This document shows, one piece after another, positions 7,656 to 17,283 of a stretch of DNA of 64,000 bases. A model generated the notes under the pieces. The model had not been told where the DNA came from, made no database searches, and saw only the letters and a program-made list of their open reading frames with translations. The DNA is taken from positions 310,001-374,000 of the forward strand of contig PQAM01000008.1 in NCBI GenBank assembly GCA_003104975.1, in the 5' to 3' direction. The translations under genes and the position numbers were made by a program. Source of the stretch: Candidatus Methylomirabilota bacterium. Its GTDB lineage: Bacteria > Methylomirabilota > Methylomirabilia > Methylomirabilales > Methylomirabilaceae. Each line of letters opens with the position of its first letter. Within the stretch, counting starts at the first letter, position 1.

Positions 7656-8894
7656 ATGAAAAAGGTGAAAAAGATCGTCCTGGCATACTCCGGCGGGCTG
7701 GATACGTCGGTGATCCTGCGCTGGCTCATCGAGACCTATCACGCCGAGGTGATCGCGTTCTGCGCCGACCTGGGACAGGGCGAGGAGCTGGAGCCGGTGC
7801 GGGAGAAGGCGCTCAAGACGGGCGCTAGCAAGGTCTACATCAAAGACCTGCGAGAGGAGTTTGTGCGCGACTTCGTCTTCCCCTGCGTGCAGGCCAATGC
7901 AGTCTATGAGGGGCGGTACCTGCTCGGCACCTCGATGGCGAGGCCGTTGATCGCGAAGCACCAGATGGCGGTTGCGCGCAAGGAGGGCGCGGATGCCGTG
8001 GCACATGGCGCCACCGGGAAGGGGAACGATCAGGTTCGGTTCGAGCTCGCCTACTATGCCATCGACCCCCGCATTCGGGTCATCGCGCCGTGGCGCGAAT
8101 GGGACCTCGGTTCGCGGTCCGATCTGATTGCGTATGCCAGAAAGTATGATATCCCGGTGCCGATCACAAAGGCGCGGCCGTACAGCACCGACCGCAACCT
8201 GTTTCACATCAGCTTCGAGGGCGGGATCCTGGAGGACCCGTGGCAGGAGCCGCCGGACGAGATGTTTGTCTTGAGCGTCGCGCCGGAGCGGGCGCCGGAC
8301 CGCGCGACCTATGTTGAGGTTGAGTTCCAGAATGGCCGACCTATCGCGCTGGACGGCAAGCGCCTCTCGCCCGCGGGGCTGCTGCAGCGCTTGAACAAGA
8401 TCGGCGGAGAGCACGGAATCGGTCGGGTCGATATCGTTGAAAATCGCTACGTCGGGATGAAGTCGCGAGGGGTCTATGAGACACCGGGGGGAACCATCCT
8501 GCAGGCCGCCCATCGCGCCGTGGAATCGCTCACAATGGATCGCGAGGTGATGCACCTGCGCGACTCCCTCATCCCTCGTTTCTCTGAGCTGGTCTACTAC
8601 GGCTACTGGTTCTCGCCGGAGATGGAGATGCTGTTGCGGACGATCGAGGCGTCTCAAGAGGGGGTGACCGGGACGGCCCGGGTGAAACTGTACAAGGGCA
8701 ACTGCGAGGTGGTGGGGCGGAAGTCGGCAGTCTCGCTCTACGATCCAGCCTTCGCGACCTTTGAGGCGGATCAGGTGTACCGACAGGCCGACGCCGAGGG
8801 GTTCATCCGTCTGAACGCGTTGCGGCTTCGTATTCGCGCCTTAAGAAAACAACGTGGGGTGCGGGGGCGCGCAAGGGCGAAATATAGGGTATAG
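7656..8894 (+). CDS. argG: Argininosuccinate synthase
   Basis: ArgG condenses citrulline and aspartate with ATP to give argininosuccinate, the penultimate step of arginine synthesis. The 412 residues are typical. The PP-loop [12 protein letters not shown] lies at the N-terminus. Downstream come [15 protein letters not shown], the [14 protein letters not shown] block that binds ATP and citrulline, and [13 protein letters not shown]. The last codons (KYRV and the TAG stop) are encoded inside a GGGTATAG palindromic repeat, so the C-terminus may have been remodelled by that element. argH follows after 74 bases. Confidence 0.97.
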   Translation: MKKVKKIVLAYSGGLDTSVILRWLIETYHAEVIAFCADLGQGEELEPVREKALKTGASKVYIKDLREEFVRDFVFPCVQANAVYEGRYLLGTSMARPLIAKHQMAVARKEGADAVAHGATGKGNDQVRFELAYYAIDPRIRVIAPWREWDLGSRSDLIAYARKYDIPVPITKARPYSTDRNLFHISFEGGILEDPWQEPPDEMFVLSVAPERAPDRATYVEVEFQNGRPIALDGKRLSPAGLLQRLNKIGGEHGIGRVDIVENRYVGMKSRGVYETPGGTILQAAHRAVESLTMDREVMHLRDSLIPRFSELVYYGYWFSPEMEMLLRTIEASQEGVTGTARVKLYKGNCEVVGRKSAVSLYDPAFATFEADQVYRQADAEGFIRLNALRLRIRALRKQRGVRGRARAKYRV

Positions 8895-8932
8895 CTAGAC
8901 CCTACCCCCTAAACCCTACACCCTGTTTTTGA
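8883..8932. repeat. GGGTATAG / ACCCTACCCC palindromic repeat
   Basis: An inverted element: TATAGGGTATAGCTAGACCC, then TACCCCCTAAACCCTACACCCTG. The left arm supplies the last codons and stop of argG. Its GGGTA-rich arm resembles the sequence at 1-29. It sits between argG and argH and could weakly attenuate transcription, but there is no clear terminator T-run. Confidence 0.6.
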
Positions 8933-8968
8933 GGTGTGTGGTGCATGTAATGACGCAGCAGTTAGACC

Positions 8969-10366
8969 ATGAAAACAAGACGAAAAGCTAAAAAGCCATG
9001 GGGTGGGCGGTTTCAGCAGGCGACCGATCCGCGGGTCGAAGCCTACACCGCCTCGATTCACTTCGACCGTCGCCTCTATCAGCACGATATCGCCGGCAGT
9101 ATTGCCCACGCGCGGATGCTGGCGCGGTGTGGCCTGCTGACCAGGGCCGAGGCCGATAAGATCAGCTCAGGGCTGACCGAGATCGGGGGCGAGATCGAGC
9201 GTGGCGAGTTCCGTTTCGATCCGTCGCTGGAAGATATCCACATGGCGATTGAGGCCCGGCTGATCGAAAAGGTGGGAGAGGCCGGCGCCAAGCTCCACAC
9301 CGGCCGGAGTCGGAATGACCAGGTTGCCCTTGATCTGCGTCTCTATCTGCGGGAGGAGATCGATCAGGTCCGACACCTGATCGTTGAGCTTGAGCGTGCG
9401 CTGATCACACAGGCGGAAGCGCATCTGAAACTGATCATGCCCGGCTACACCCACCTGCAACGGGCCCAGCCGATCCTCCTGGCTCACCACCTGATGGCCT
9501 ATGTCGAGATGCTGGAGCGGGATCGCGAGCGACTGCGCGATGCCATTCGCCGGGTAAATGTGCTCCCGCTCGGTTCAGGGGCGCTGGCTGGGGTCGGCCT
9601 GCCGATTGATCGCGCCTTTGTCGCCAGGGCGCTCCGTTTCCCGTCGCTGTCGGCCAATTCGCTGGATGCGGTGTCGGACCGCGACTTCGTCATTGAACCG
9701 CTTTCTGCATGCGCACTTCTCATGGCGCACCTATCCCGCCTGGCGGAGGAGATCGCCCTGTGGGCGTCGGCAGAGTTCGGATTCATTGAGCTGCCGGACG
9801 CCTTTGCCACCGGGTCCAGCATGATGCCGCAGAAAAAGAATCCGGATATCGCCGAGCTGGCGCGGGGGAAGAGCGGCCGTGTCTTCGGCGCCCTCATGGC
9901 GCTGCTCACTATCGTCAAGGGGCTGCCGCTCAGCTATAATCGCGATCTGCAGGAGGATAAGGAACCGCTTTTTGACAGCGTGGAGTCGGTCAAGGCGACG
10001 CTCGTCATTATGGCGTCATTGGTGCGTCATCTGACATTCTGCGCGGATCGCATGCGGGAGGCGGCAGAGGAGGGATGCTTGAACGCTACCGATCTGGCCG
10101 ATTATCTGGTGTGCAAGGGGATGCCGTTTCGACAAGCTCACGAGGTGGTGGGCCTGCTCGTCCGGAGCGCGCTTACCAAGCGGTGTCGGCTCGAGGATCT
10201 GTCGCTGCAAGAACTACAGACTGCCTCCCCCCTGCTTGAGAAGGACGTCTTTCCCTATATTACGCTCGAGGCCTGCATCGAGCGACGAACAGCCGTCGGC
10301 GGGACCGCGACCAGCGCAGTGAAAAAGGCGATCACAGCCGCGAAGACCAGACTTCGGAGTCGATAA
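8969..10366 (+). CDS. argH: Argininosuccinate lyase
   Basis: ArgH splits argininosuccinate into arginine and fumarate, completing the pathway. The 465-residue protein has the fumarase/aspartase superfamily signature GSSMMPQKKNP (with the flexible loop carrying the catalytic Ser) at about residue 285, the HTGRSRNDQVALDLRL block near residue 110, and GYTHLQRAQP. The N-terminus KPWGGRFQQATDP is the family's standard start. It is the distal gene of the argG-argH unit; a lipoprotein gene begins two bases after its stop and is probably co-transcribed. Confidence 0.97.
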   Translation: MKTRRKAKKPWGGRFQQATDPRVEAYTASIHFDRRLYQHDIAGSIAHARMLARCGLLTRAEADKISSGLTEIGGEIERGEFRFDPSLEDIHMAIEARLIEKVGEAGAKLHTGRSRNDQVALDLRLYLREEIDQVRHLIVELERALITQAEAHLKLIMPGYTHLQRAQPILLAHHLMAYVEMLERDRERLRDAIRRVNVLPLGSGALAGVGLPIDRAFVARALRFPSLSANSLDAVSDRDFVIEPLSACALLMAHLSRLAEEIALWASAEFGFIELPDAFATGSSMMPQKKNPDIAELARGKSGRVFGALMALLTIVKGLPLSYNRDLQEDKEPLFDSVESVKATLVIMASLVRHLTFCADRMREAAEEGCLNATDLADYLVCKGMPFRQAHEVVGLLVRSALTKRCRLEDLSLQELQTASPLLEKDVFPYITLEACIERRTAVGGTATSAVKKAITAAKTRLRSR

Positions 10367-10367
10367 G

Positions 10368-11414
10368 ATGCGGATTCGAGAGATCATCGTTGCAGCGTCT
10401 CTAGGCTTGTTGGTGTTCTCGGGGTGTGGCCGGAGCGGTCCGCCTGTCATACCGATTACGATAGAGCCCTCTCCGCCGACCGATCTGACGGCGCTTGTGC
10501 GCAACCGTGCGGTGGTCCTTGCATGGACGAGACCGACGACGAATATCGATGGCACGGCGCTGAAATACCTGGCGACGTTTCAGATCTCCCGAGCGCAAAC
10601 AGCCCCCCAGACCTCCGGCTACTCGGTCATCGCCACCGTAAAGGCCGAGAAGCCGGAGAATGCGGTCGTGTCGCGCAATCGGTACGCATTTACCGACGGC
10701 AGTGTGGTTGTGGGTGCCAGGTACACCTATACCGTCGAGGCGGTGAGTCGGCGAGGGGTGGTCGGCCCGTCGTCACCGGAGGCGACCGCCCTGGTCACGG
10801 TCGAGATGGAAGCCCCCTCCAACGTGCGAGTTGAAGCCGGCGAGCGAGCGGTTCGTCTTTTCTGGGATGCGCCTGCTCGACGAATTGATGGAAGTCCGCT
10901 GGATCTTGTGCCACGCTATAACATCTACCGTGGTGCGAGCCCCGGCCAATACGATCCCGTCCCGGTCAATCGAGAGCCCATTGTTGGTACGCAGTTTCAG
11001 GATACGGATCTGGTGAACGATCGGACCTACTATTATCGCATCGCCGCCGTGGAAAGTCAGGAGCCGCCCTGGCAGGAGGGATTGTCGTCCGGCGAGGTGA
11101 GCGCCGCGCCGATGGATCTGACGCCTCCGGCGCCTCCACAACGGGTACGGGCCGTCGTTGGACCCGGCCTGGCCGTCTCGCTGAGTTGGGATCTGAACCG
11201 CGAGGCGGACCTGCTGGGCTATCACGTCTATCGAAGCGATGCGACCGAACGCCCTCCCCAACGGCTGACAGAAGCTCCACTCAAATCGCCGACCTTTACC
11301 GATCGATCGGTCAGATCGCGCGGTCGATATCTCTACACCGTGACGGCGATTGACGCCTCATCCCGACACAACGAAAGCGTCGCCTCGGAGCCCGTCGAAG
11401 CCCGCGTTCCATAG
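10368..11414 (+). CDS. Lipoprotein with fibronectin type III-like repeats
   Basis: The N-terminus has a short signal peptide ending in the lipobox VFSGC and then GRSGPPVIPI, like the small lipoproteins commonly encoded beside argH or lysA. After the lipid anchor come three FN3-like modules at roughly residues 35-135, 145-240 and 250-348. Each starts with P-x-x-(L/V) and contains a V-x-L-x-W core (VVLAWT, VRLFWD, VSLSWD), with Y-x-V-Y/Y-T-V endings. The protein is predicted to be an outer-membrane or periplasmic lipoprotein with an adhesive or scaffolding role. It follows argH by one base, so it is co-transcribed with arginine genes without an obvious functional link. Confidence 0.8.
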   Translation: MRIREIIVAASLGLLVFSGCGRSGPPVIPITIEPSPPTDLTALVRNRAVVLAWTRPTTNIDGTALKYLATFQISRAQTAPQTSGYSVIATVKAEKPENAVVSRNRYAFTDGSVVVGARYTYTVEAVSRRGVVGPSSPEATALVTVEMEAPSNVRVEAGERAVRLFWDAPARRIDGSPLDLVPRYNIYRGASPGQYDPVPVNREPIVGTQFQDTDLVNDRTYYYRIAAVESQEPPWQEGLSSGEVSAAPMDLTPPAPPQRVRAVVGPGLAVSLSWDLNREADLLGYHVYRSDATERPPQRLTEAPLKSPTFTDRSVRSRGRYLYTVTAIDASSRHNESVASEPVEARVP

Positions 11415-11487
11415 AAAAACGGATACCGGGCGGTTGACATCGTCGCCGAGGTTTCCAAACGATTCGGTGACGGGAAGGTAACGCGCG

Positions 11488-12108
11488 TTACGCGGAACCG
11501 TTTGCGCCCTGCCTCAGCTCCCGACAGGCCCGCTCCAGCGCAAGCACGGCCCGATGAGAGGTTGCGGACCGTGATCTTTTCGCTTGCTTGATCAGCCGCT
11601 CCAGCACGTCGATCGTTTCCTGATACGGTTCCGCAGGCGATCCTGTCCCCTTTGTCCCGTAGTGGCCCACCTGCTCAGCCGCTCGTTGTCGCGTGTTTCG
11701 TTCGACCGCATACCGGACGGCCTTCCGCTTGCCTCCTGTCATCCTGCGATGGACGTTGAGGACGCGGATGATCTCCAGCAGCAGTGGGATATCGCTGCGC
11801 GATATCTTAGCGACTTCCCGGAGCAGCGCCGTTCTTTCCGCTTCTCCGCTGAGTGTTCTGAGTTCCTCCGGCAGCAGATGAGATGAGGCTTCTTCCTGGA
11901 AAAAAAACGCAAGAGGGGCAGCTAATGCGTCGCTGAGCTTTTCCAGCACCTTGAGTGAGGGTAGTTGCTCTCCCCGCTCGATCTTTCCGATATACGTGTA
12001 GTCTACCCTTCCTACAATCTTATTGGCCACCTCCTTCTGGGTCAGATTGCGCATCCTTCGAATCCGCCTCAGACGCCTGCCAATTTGAATTGTCAGCTCT
12101 GCGCTCAC
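11488..12108 (-). CDS. XRE-family transcriptional regulator
   Basis: A 206-residue protein with an N-terminal Cro/C1-type helix-turn-helix: IGRRLRRIRRMRNLTQKEVANKI then YTYIGKIERGEQLPSLKVLEKLSDAL, roughly residues 6-65. The rest is helical and rich in Arg and Leu and may bind a ligand or mediate dimerisation. I chose the GTG at 12108 because AGGAGG lies five bases upstream; a longer start at 12156 would place that site inside the gene. It faces the 12.3-13.1 kb genes across a 200-bp gap that holds a plus-strand promoter, so it may control those divergent genes (inference). Confidence 0.8.
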   Translation of the reverse strand: MSAELTIQIGRRLRRIRRMRNLTQKEVANKIVGRVDYTYIGKIERGEQLPSLKVLEKLSDALAAPLAFFFQEEASSHLLPEELRTLSGEAERTALLREVAKISRSDIPLLLEIIRVLNVHRRMTGGKRKAVRYAVERNTRQRAAEQVGHYGTKGTGSPAEPYQETIDVLERLIKQAKRSRSATSHRAVLALERACRELRQGANGSA

Positions 12109-12220
12109 ACATTCCTCCTGGAAGCGAAAAGTACTTCGCTTTTCTACTGAAGTCAATAGGATTCCAAGTCCTCATAGAATAGGAGGCTTTCGAAAAACGA
12201 TATATAGTCTTGATTATGGC

Positions 12221-12249
12221 TTGACAATAATGTGTATATATCCTACACT
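12221..12249 (+). promoter_or_regulatory. Sigma-70-type promoter
   Basis: TTGACA at 12221-12226 and TACACT at 12244-12249 are separated by 17 bp in an AT-rich stretch of an otherwise GC-rich region. It points towards the small ORF at 12318 and the response regulator at 12712. Confidence 0.6.
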
Positions 12250-12317
12250 TTCGCGCATAGAAAAACGTCGCAGCATGAAAGAGCGTGTAACATCATTAAA
12301 ACAATCTTTAAATACGA

Positions 12318-12719
12318 ATGTCACGCTGTGTGGCAGCAGACGCCATGAATAAGCGAGTTGCACTATTGGCCTTGATTTGCCGATCTCGATGGTTTTCATC
12401 GATGTCCACGGAAGAACTGAAGTTATATCTTCTCCTCCTGGTTTCCGCTGTACGGATTGGCGAGGAAGGGCAGATCGCTTGGGAGATCTTAAAGCGGGGG
12501 CTGGGAGCATCACTGACCGTCAAGAAGATAGAGCGGCTAGGCGAAGCTTTGGGCCGGCATGGGCTTGCCAGGGTGCGTGTGATCTATCCGCCGGAAGCCG
12601 GCGGGCGTGAACGAGGTGATGTAGTTCCTGTGGTCTACTCAACAGTCTTTGGTTTAGAGCGGTTAATAGGTCCGGCGTCGAGGGGTCCGAGACGCGGGCG
12701 CGAGAAAGACGATGGTTGA
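12318..12719 (+). CDS. Hypothetical protein, winged-helix-like
   Basis: I do not recognise this family. The 133 residues include a helical stretch TEELKLYLLLLVSAVRIG and then LTVKKIERLGEALGRHGLARVRVIYPP, which reads like a small winged-helix domain (helix, recognition helix, strand). It ends in a basic tail. No clear ribosome binding site was found for either ATG (12318 or 12345), so the start is uncertain. It overlaps the response regulator gene by eight bases, so both are expressed together from the promoter at 12221. It could be a DNA-binding output partner for that receiver. Confidence 0.55.
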   Translation: MSRCVAADAMNKRVALLALICRSRWFSSMSTEELKLYLLLLVSAVRIGEEGQIAWEILKRGLGASLTVKKIERLGEALGRHGLARVRVIYPPEAGGRERGDVVPVVYSTVFGLERLIGPASRGPRRGREKDDG

Positions 12720-13128
12720 TCCGAGCCTGGAGGGGCGCGACCGGTTTCGGGTTCTGGTTGCGGATGATAGCAGCGAGATCCGCGAACTGCTCTTTGAGGC
12801 CCTCAGTTCGATAGAGTGCCGCGTGACTTGCGTGAGAGACGGTCTGGAGGCGCTTGCCAGCTTACAGGCTGGGACGTACGATCTCCTCATTACCGACTAT
12901 CAGATGCCTCATCTGAACGGGCTGACCCTGCTCAGATGCCTGCGAACCGTGGGCTGCTGCCCGCGCTCGATTCTGATTACTGCACACAATTCACCCGATC
13001 TCATCGAGGAGGCCAAACAGGCAGGGGCCGCCCTCGTGCTTCCCAAGCCTGTGGCCATTGCTTACCTCCTTTCCCTTGTGAAGACTATCAGGGCTCAGCA
13101 ACCTCCGAATCGAAAGGACGGGGTGTAA
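12712..13128 (+). CDS. Single-domain response regulator
   Basis: A 138-residue protein consisting only of a CheY-like receiver. The acidic pair ADD is at 17-19, the phospho-acceptor is D62 in LLITDYQMP, the conserved Thr is T90 in ILITAH and the Lys is K112 in VLPKPV. No output domain follows, so it must work through a protein partner. It overlaps the upstream small gene, which may be that partner. No histidine kinase lies next to it; the nearest one (24037) has its own regulator. Confidence 0.85.
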   Translation: MVDPSLEGRDRFRVLVADDSSEIRELLFEALSSIECRVTCVRDGLEALASLQAGTYDLLITDYQMPHLNGLTLLRCLRTVGCCPRSILITAHNSPDLIEEAKQAGAALVLPKPVAIAYLLSLVKTIRAQQPPNRKDGV

Positions 13129-13378
13129 GGCGCCCAGAGACGGTCCTGGAGCTCAAAACAAAAAAAGAAGACAAAAACGCGCGAACTCCCCTCGGCGGAT
13201 GCGAGACAGGATCTGATCCGGCTTGCTTCCGGGAAAGGCTAAGGCGGAGATCAGGGCGGCAGATATTCTGCAACGCCTCCTGACGGATTTTGCCCCGCGA
13301 CCAGCAGCTTTTCAGGGTAGGACAGTGCGCGACGTACTGTCCATCTTCTCCGAGTTCGACGATCACCTTGATGTTCAT
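13088..13378 (-). pseudogene. Truncated HicB-like antitoxin gene
   Basis: The first 38 residues, MNIKVIVELGEDGQYVAHCP through TLKSCWSRGKIRQEALQNI, match the N-terminal RNase-H-like half of HicB antitoxins. After ALQNI the expected family continuation (an acidic segment and a DNA-binding tail) is replaced by unrelated basic and Ser/Arg-rich sequence. The frame also overlaps the end of the response regulator gene. No HicA partner lies on either side. I read it as a HicB gene broken by a frameshift or deletion. The open frame itself is intact, so a hybrid protein could still be made. Confidence 0.55.
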
Positions 13379-13578
13379 ACCCAGAGTCTACGCAAGCCAT
13401 TCCAAAACAATGTCAATTAACCCAACAAGAATCGGCCCATCGCCAATCCGATTTCGTTGAACCCGCCAAGAGCCGTAATGTCAAACCAGGCGTGTCAAGG
13501 GAAACCCAGGGCAGGGGTATGGAGCCCTTAACCTTGTGGCCGCTTGGAGGCGTGTGGTACCATGGCGCTGTGGCGACC

Positions 13579-15486
13579 ATGAAGCACATTATCGTAGGGA
13601 CCGCAGGCCATATTGACCACGGCAAGACTGCGCTCGTCAAGGCCCTCACCGGCGTCGACACCGACCGGTTGAAGGAGGAGAAGGAGCGCGGAATCTCCAT
13701 CGAGCTCGGGTTCGCCGACCTGGTCCTGTCCGATGACCTGCAACTCGGGATCGTCGACGTCCCGGGACATGAGCGGTTCGTCAAGACGATGCTTGCGGGC
13801 GTCGGCGGGATCGACATCGTTGTGCTGGTCATTGCAGCCGACGAGGGGGTAATGCTCCAGACGCGCGAGCACCTGCACATCTGCGAGTTGCTTCAGGTCA
13901 AGCGGGGTGTCGTAGCACTGACGAAGATCGATCTCGTCGAGCCCGATTGGCTGGAAATGGTGCGGACCGATTTGCAGGGGTTTCTGGCCGGCACCTTCCT
14001 TGAGGGTGCGCCGGTCGTTGCCGTCTCATCGGTGACCGGGCAGGGGCTTTCGCAGTTGAGGACGATCCTCCGCGAGACGGCCGAGACGATCGAGCCGAGG
14101 TGCGACAGCGGGATCTTCCGTCTGCCGATCGATCGGGTCTTTACCATCAAAGGATTCGGCACAGTGGTCACCGGCACCCTCTGGTCTGGAACGGTGCGGG
14201 TTGGAGGCGAGGTGGTCATCCTGCCTGTCGGACGCCGTTCGCGCGTCCGGCGGCTTCAGGTCCACGGCCACACAGTCGAGCAGGCCTGGGCCGGACAGCG
14301 GACCGCCGTTAACCTGCCGGGTCTCGAGGTCGATCAACTCAATCGCGGCGATCTCTTGGCGTTTCCGGATACGCTGCAACCGACCCTGACCCTCGACGTA
14401 TCATTAGCCCTGTTGAAGGACGCTCCGCGTGCCTTGCGGAATCGGACGCGGGTCCGTTTCCACTTGGGGACCGGCGAGATTCTGGCTCGCGTCGTCTTGC
14501 TCGATCGTGAAGAGTTGAATCCGGGCGAAGAGGCGTATGCCCACCTGCGATTGGAGGGGATGACCGTTGCCCTGGCCGGCGATCGGTACGTCATCCGAAG
14601 CTACTCGCCCGCCCAGACGATCGGGGGTGGAAGTATCCTCGATCCGAATCCCCCGGTCCGGCGCCGGGCCAGGGCGATGCTGCTCGAACACCTCAAGGTC
14701 CTGCAGACCGGTACATCGGCCCAGCAGGTCGAGCGCCTGCTGTTGCAGGCCGGTCCGGTACCGATCATGCCGGATGCGCTCAGGGTATCGGCCGGCCTGG
14801 ATGAGACCGCGTTGCAGCGAGAGCTTGGACAACTTATTGAGGGCGGTACGGCTGTGGCGTTGGGGACCAAAGGCGAACTCGGATATCTGCACCGGCAAAG
14901 CTATGATCGTTTGGCGGCAGAGATCGTATCTCGTCTGAAGGATTTCCATAAACAGGAACCGCTGAAGGACGGGTTGCCGAAGGAGGAGCTGCGGTCCAAA
15001 CTGCATCAGGTCGGTCCGGCCCTGTTCGTGCACCTGCTACAGGGACTCGCAGAGCAGCGGCACATCGCGCTCGACCGGGAAAAGGTACGACATTTCGAGC
15101 ACCGTCCGACCCTTTCAGCCGCAGAACAGGCCGTGAAGGCGCGTCTGGCCGCGATCTACCTGCAGGCCGCCCTTCAGCCGGCGGACCTTGAGCCGGCGCT
15201 GACCCAGGCCGGCGCCGACCGCAAGACCGGGATCACCATCTTTCGTCGCCTTGTGGACGAGGGGATAGTCATCAAGATCAAGGACAACCTCTACCTGCAC
15301 CACGATCATTACGGCCGTGCGAAGGAGATGCTTCTCAAACACTTTGAGACCCATGCCGCCATTACCGTGCAACAGTTCAAGGAACTCCTGGGGATCAGCC
15401 GGAGGTTTGCGATCCCCCTTCTGGAGCACTTCGATAGTGTCAAGCTGACCCGTCGGCATAACGATGAGCGGGTCCTCTATACCTAA
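13579..15486 (+). CDS. selB: Selenocysteine-specific elongation factor
   Basis: SelB carries selenocysteyl-tRNA to in-frame UGA codons by binding the SECIS mRNA hairpin. The 635 residues begin [17 protein letters not shown] with the G1 P-loop at 10-17, followed by the GISIELGF switch region, DVPGHE (G3) and TKIDL (G4). Two beta-barrel domains and about 250 residues of winged-helix repeats follow; the C-terminus, [12 protein letters not shown] and [14 protein letters not shown], is the SECIS-binding end. I chose the ATG at 13579; an upstream GTG start at 13492 adds 29 non-family residues. Neither selA nor a tRNA-Sec was seen in the window, so the rest of the system is elsewhere. Confidence 0.95.
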   Translation: MKHIIVGTAGHIDHGKTALVKALTGVDTDRLKEEKERGISIELGFADLVLSDDLQLGIVDVPGHERFVKTMLAGVGGIDIVVLVIAADEGVMLQTREHLHICELLQVKRGVVALTKIDLVEPDWLEMVRTDLQGFLAGTFLEGAPVVAVSSVTGQGLSQLRTILRETAETIEPRCDSGIFRLPIDRVFTIKGFGTVVTGTLWSGTVRVGGEVVILPVGRRSRVRRLQVHGHTVEQAWAGQRTAVNLPGLEVDQLNRGDLLAFPDTLQPTLTLDVSLALLKDAPRALRNRTRVRFHLGTGEILARVVLLDREELNPGEEAYAHLRLEGMTVALAGDRYVIRSYSPAQTIGGGSILDPNPPVRRRARAMLLEHLKVLQTGTSAQQVERLLLQAGPVPIMPDALRVSAGLDETALQRELGQLIEGGTAVALGTKGELGYLHRQSYDRLAAEIVSRLKDFHKQEPLKDGLPKEELRSKLHQVGPALFVHLLQGLAEQRHIALDREKVRHFEHRPTLSAAEQAVKARLAAIYLQAALQPADLEPALTQAGADRKTGITIFRRLVDEGIVIKIKDNLYLHHDHYGRAKEMLLKHFETHAAITVQQFKELLGISRRFAIPLLEHFDSVKLTRRHNDERVLYT

Positions 15487-15509
15487 GAGGCCGCAAGAGA
15501 GGAGGGCGC

Positions 15510-15716
15510 ATGTTCGGATTGGGGATTCAAGAATTGGTGATCATTCTCATCATCGTGCTGCTCCTGTTCGGCGCCAGCCGGTTACCGGAGGTCGGCAGCG
15601 GCCTGGGGAAGGCCATTCGAGGCTTCAAGGATTCGCTGGCAGGGAAGGATGCCATCGATGTGACGCCTAAGAACGACAAGGATGAGGAGAAACGATCCGG
15701 TAAAGGAAAGGTGTAA
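15510..15716 (+). CDS. tatA: Sec-independent translocase protein TatA
   Basis: TatA forms the size-variable pore of the twin-arginine export system. The 68-residue product has the standard plan: a short N-terminus [10 protein letters not shown], one membrane helix [14 protein letters not shown], the hinge and amphipathic helix [16 protein letters not shown], and a charged tail. AGGAGG precedes the ATG. tatC is not nearby. It follows selB by 23 bases and is probably on the same transcript; many selenoenzymes such as formate dehydrogenases are Tat substrates, so the pairing may be meaningful (inference). Confidence 0.93.
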   Translation: MFGLGIQELVIILIIVLLLFGASRLPEVGSGLGKAIRGFKDSLAGKDAIDVTPKNDKDEEKRSGKGKV

Positions 15717-16140
15717 CGTACGATAAGATAAACTGAGGAGCTGTATAGTCCTGCGCAATGTCTACGAACCGGAGCGCGTACGGATGTTGGGATTCACGTA
15801 TTGTGGGGTTGGACGATAATCCGAGGGGCGGAGATCTGAGCAATAAACGACTGGACTGTCTTGTGCAGGCTTGTGATGCGCAAGTATGGGGAATTTTGTG
15901 AGTATTTTTGTGCTTGACCTTGGGTGTCGCGTTTTAGTACACTGTGCTTCCGCAAGCAGTAGACACGTGCGAGACTCACGCGATACGCTGAACCGCTGCT
16001 TCTAGCCTCGAGAAAGATCTATACGTATCTGTCATATCTGTTGTGCTTGTTACGTCCGGGGATCCCGGAGAGTCATACCGATTATCGGAGCAGGAACGAG
16101 TGCGGGGTAACCGTCTAACCATATCGAAGAGAGCCGATCG
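15717..16140. other. Intergenic region upstream of pntAa
   Basis: No gene was found in these 424 bases. Apart from the promoter candidate at 15914-15943 there is no obvious repeat or riboswitch. The roughly 190-base leader between that promoter and pntAa is long enough for regulation, but I could not identify a known structure. Confidence 0.6.
15914..15943 (+). promoter_or_regulatory. Candidate promoter for pntAaAbB
   Basis: TTGACC at 15914-15919 and TACACT at 15938-15943 with an 18-bp spacer. This is the best sigma-70-like pair in the 424-base gap before the transhydrogenase genes. Confidence 0.45.
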
Positions 16141-17283
16141 ATGAGGGTTGCAGTCCTGAAGGAGACCGAGTCAGGAGAAAAGCGCGTCGCGATTATCCCT
16201 GAAACGGTCAAACGATTGGTTAAAAAGGGTGTTGAGGTCTGCGTTGAGTCCGGCGCCGGTGAGGGGTCGTGCTTCCGGGATGGGGAGTACGAGGAGGCCG
16301 GCGCGACAATAGAGCCCTCGGCAGAGGCGCTACTCGCCGCGACGGATGTCATCATGAAGATTCAGCGCCCGACCCCGGCGGAACTCCAGAAGATTCGGGA
16401 AGGCACGACGATCATCAGCTTGCTCTATCCGCTGGTCAACCACGACCTCGTGCATACGCTTGCCGCCCGCAAGATCACCGCGGTCGCGGTGGACAGCATC
16501 CCCCGGACGACGCTGGCCCAGATGATGGATGTTTTGAGCTCGCAGGCAACGATCGCCGGATACTATGCGGTGATCATGGCTGCGTACACGCTGCCAAAGT
16601 TCTTCCCCATGTTGATGACCGCCGCGGGGACGATTGCGCCGGCCAAGGTGCTGATTCTGGGCGCGGGTGTCGCCGGCCTTCAGGCTATCGCCACCGCAAG
16701 ACGGCTTGGCGCCACGGTGGAGGCGTTCGACACGCGCAAGGTCGTCAGGCAACAGGTGGAAAGCCTGGGTGCGCGGTTCGTTGAGGTGGATGTCGCCGAG
16801 GACGCCCAGACGACCAGCGGATACGCGAAGGAGCTGTCTGACGAGTATAAACGGCGACAGGCCGAGCTGTTGCACCGGCATATCGTCAAATCGGATGTCT
16901 GCATCACGACGGCGTTGATCCCCGGTCAGCGCGCGCCCATTCTGATCACCGAAGAGATGGTCCAGGCCATGAGGCCCGGGTCGGTGATCGTGGATCTTGC
17001 GGCGGAGCAGAGCGGTAACTGCGCGCTGACCGAGCCCGGAAAAGAGGTCGTCAAGCATGGCGTGACGATCCTCGGCCGGTTGAATCTTCCCAGCCGTCTG
17101 GCGGTCCATGCGAGCCAGATGTATTCGCGCAATATGGAGAAACTCCTCCTGCACCTGATGGGTGACGGCGGGTTGAAGCTGAATCTCCAGGAGGAGATCA
17201 CCCAAGGGTGTGTCATCACGCTGGGAGGGGAGATTGTTCAGCCGAAGGTCAAGGAGCTGCTGTCAAAAAGGGGTGGAGCCTGA
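16141..17283 (+). CDS. pntAa: NAD(P) transhydrogenase alpha subunit, part 1
   Basis: This is the NAD(H)-binding domain I of the proton-translocating transhydrogenase, which uses the proton gradient to reduce NADP+ with NADH. The 380 residues show the alanine-dehydrogenase/PNT fold: MRVAVLKETESGEKRVAIIP at the N-terminus, the nucleotide-binding ILGAGVAGLQAIATARRLGA motif near residue 180, and the RQQVESLGARF and TSGYAKELS segments. In E. coli domains I and II are fused in PntA; here they are split into pntAa and pntAb as in many other bacteria. Its TGA overlaps the ATG of pntAb by one base. Confidence 0.95.
   Translation: MRVAVLKETESGEKRVAIIPETVKRLVKKGVEVCVESGAGEGSCFRDGEYEEAGATIEPSAEALLAATDVIMKIQRPTPAELQKIREGTTIISLLYPLVNHDLVHTLAARKITAVAVDSIPRTTLAQMMDVLSSQATIAGYYAVIMAAYTLPKFFPMLMTAAGTIAPAKVLILGAGVAGLQAIATARRLGATVEAFDTRKVVRQQVESLGARFVEVDVAEDAQTTSGYAKELSDEYKRRQAELLHRHIVKSDVCITTALIPGQRAPILITEEMVQAMRPGSVIVDLAAEQSGNCALTEPGKEVVKHGVTILGRLNLPSRLAVHASQMYSRNMEKLLLHLMGDGGLKLNLQEEITQGCVITLGGEIVQPKVKELLSKRGGA

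Noticed and set aside
7512-8657. A 381-codon open frame on the minus strand across argG
   Set aside because: It is antisense to a clear argG, is Arg/His/Pro-rich and has no family motifs. Long antisense frames are expected in GC-rich coding DNA.
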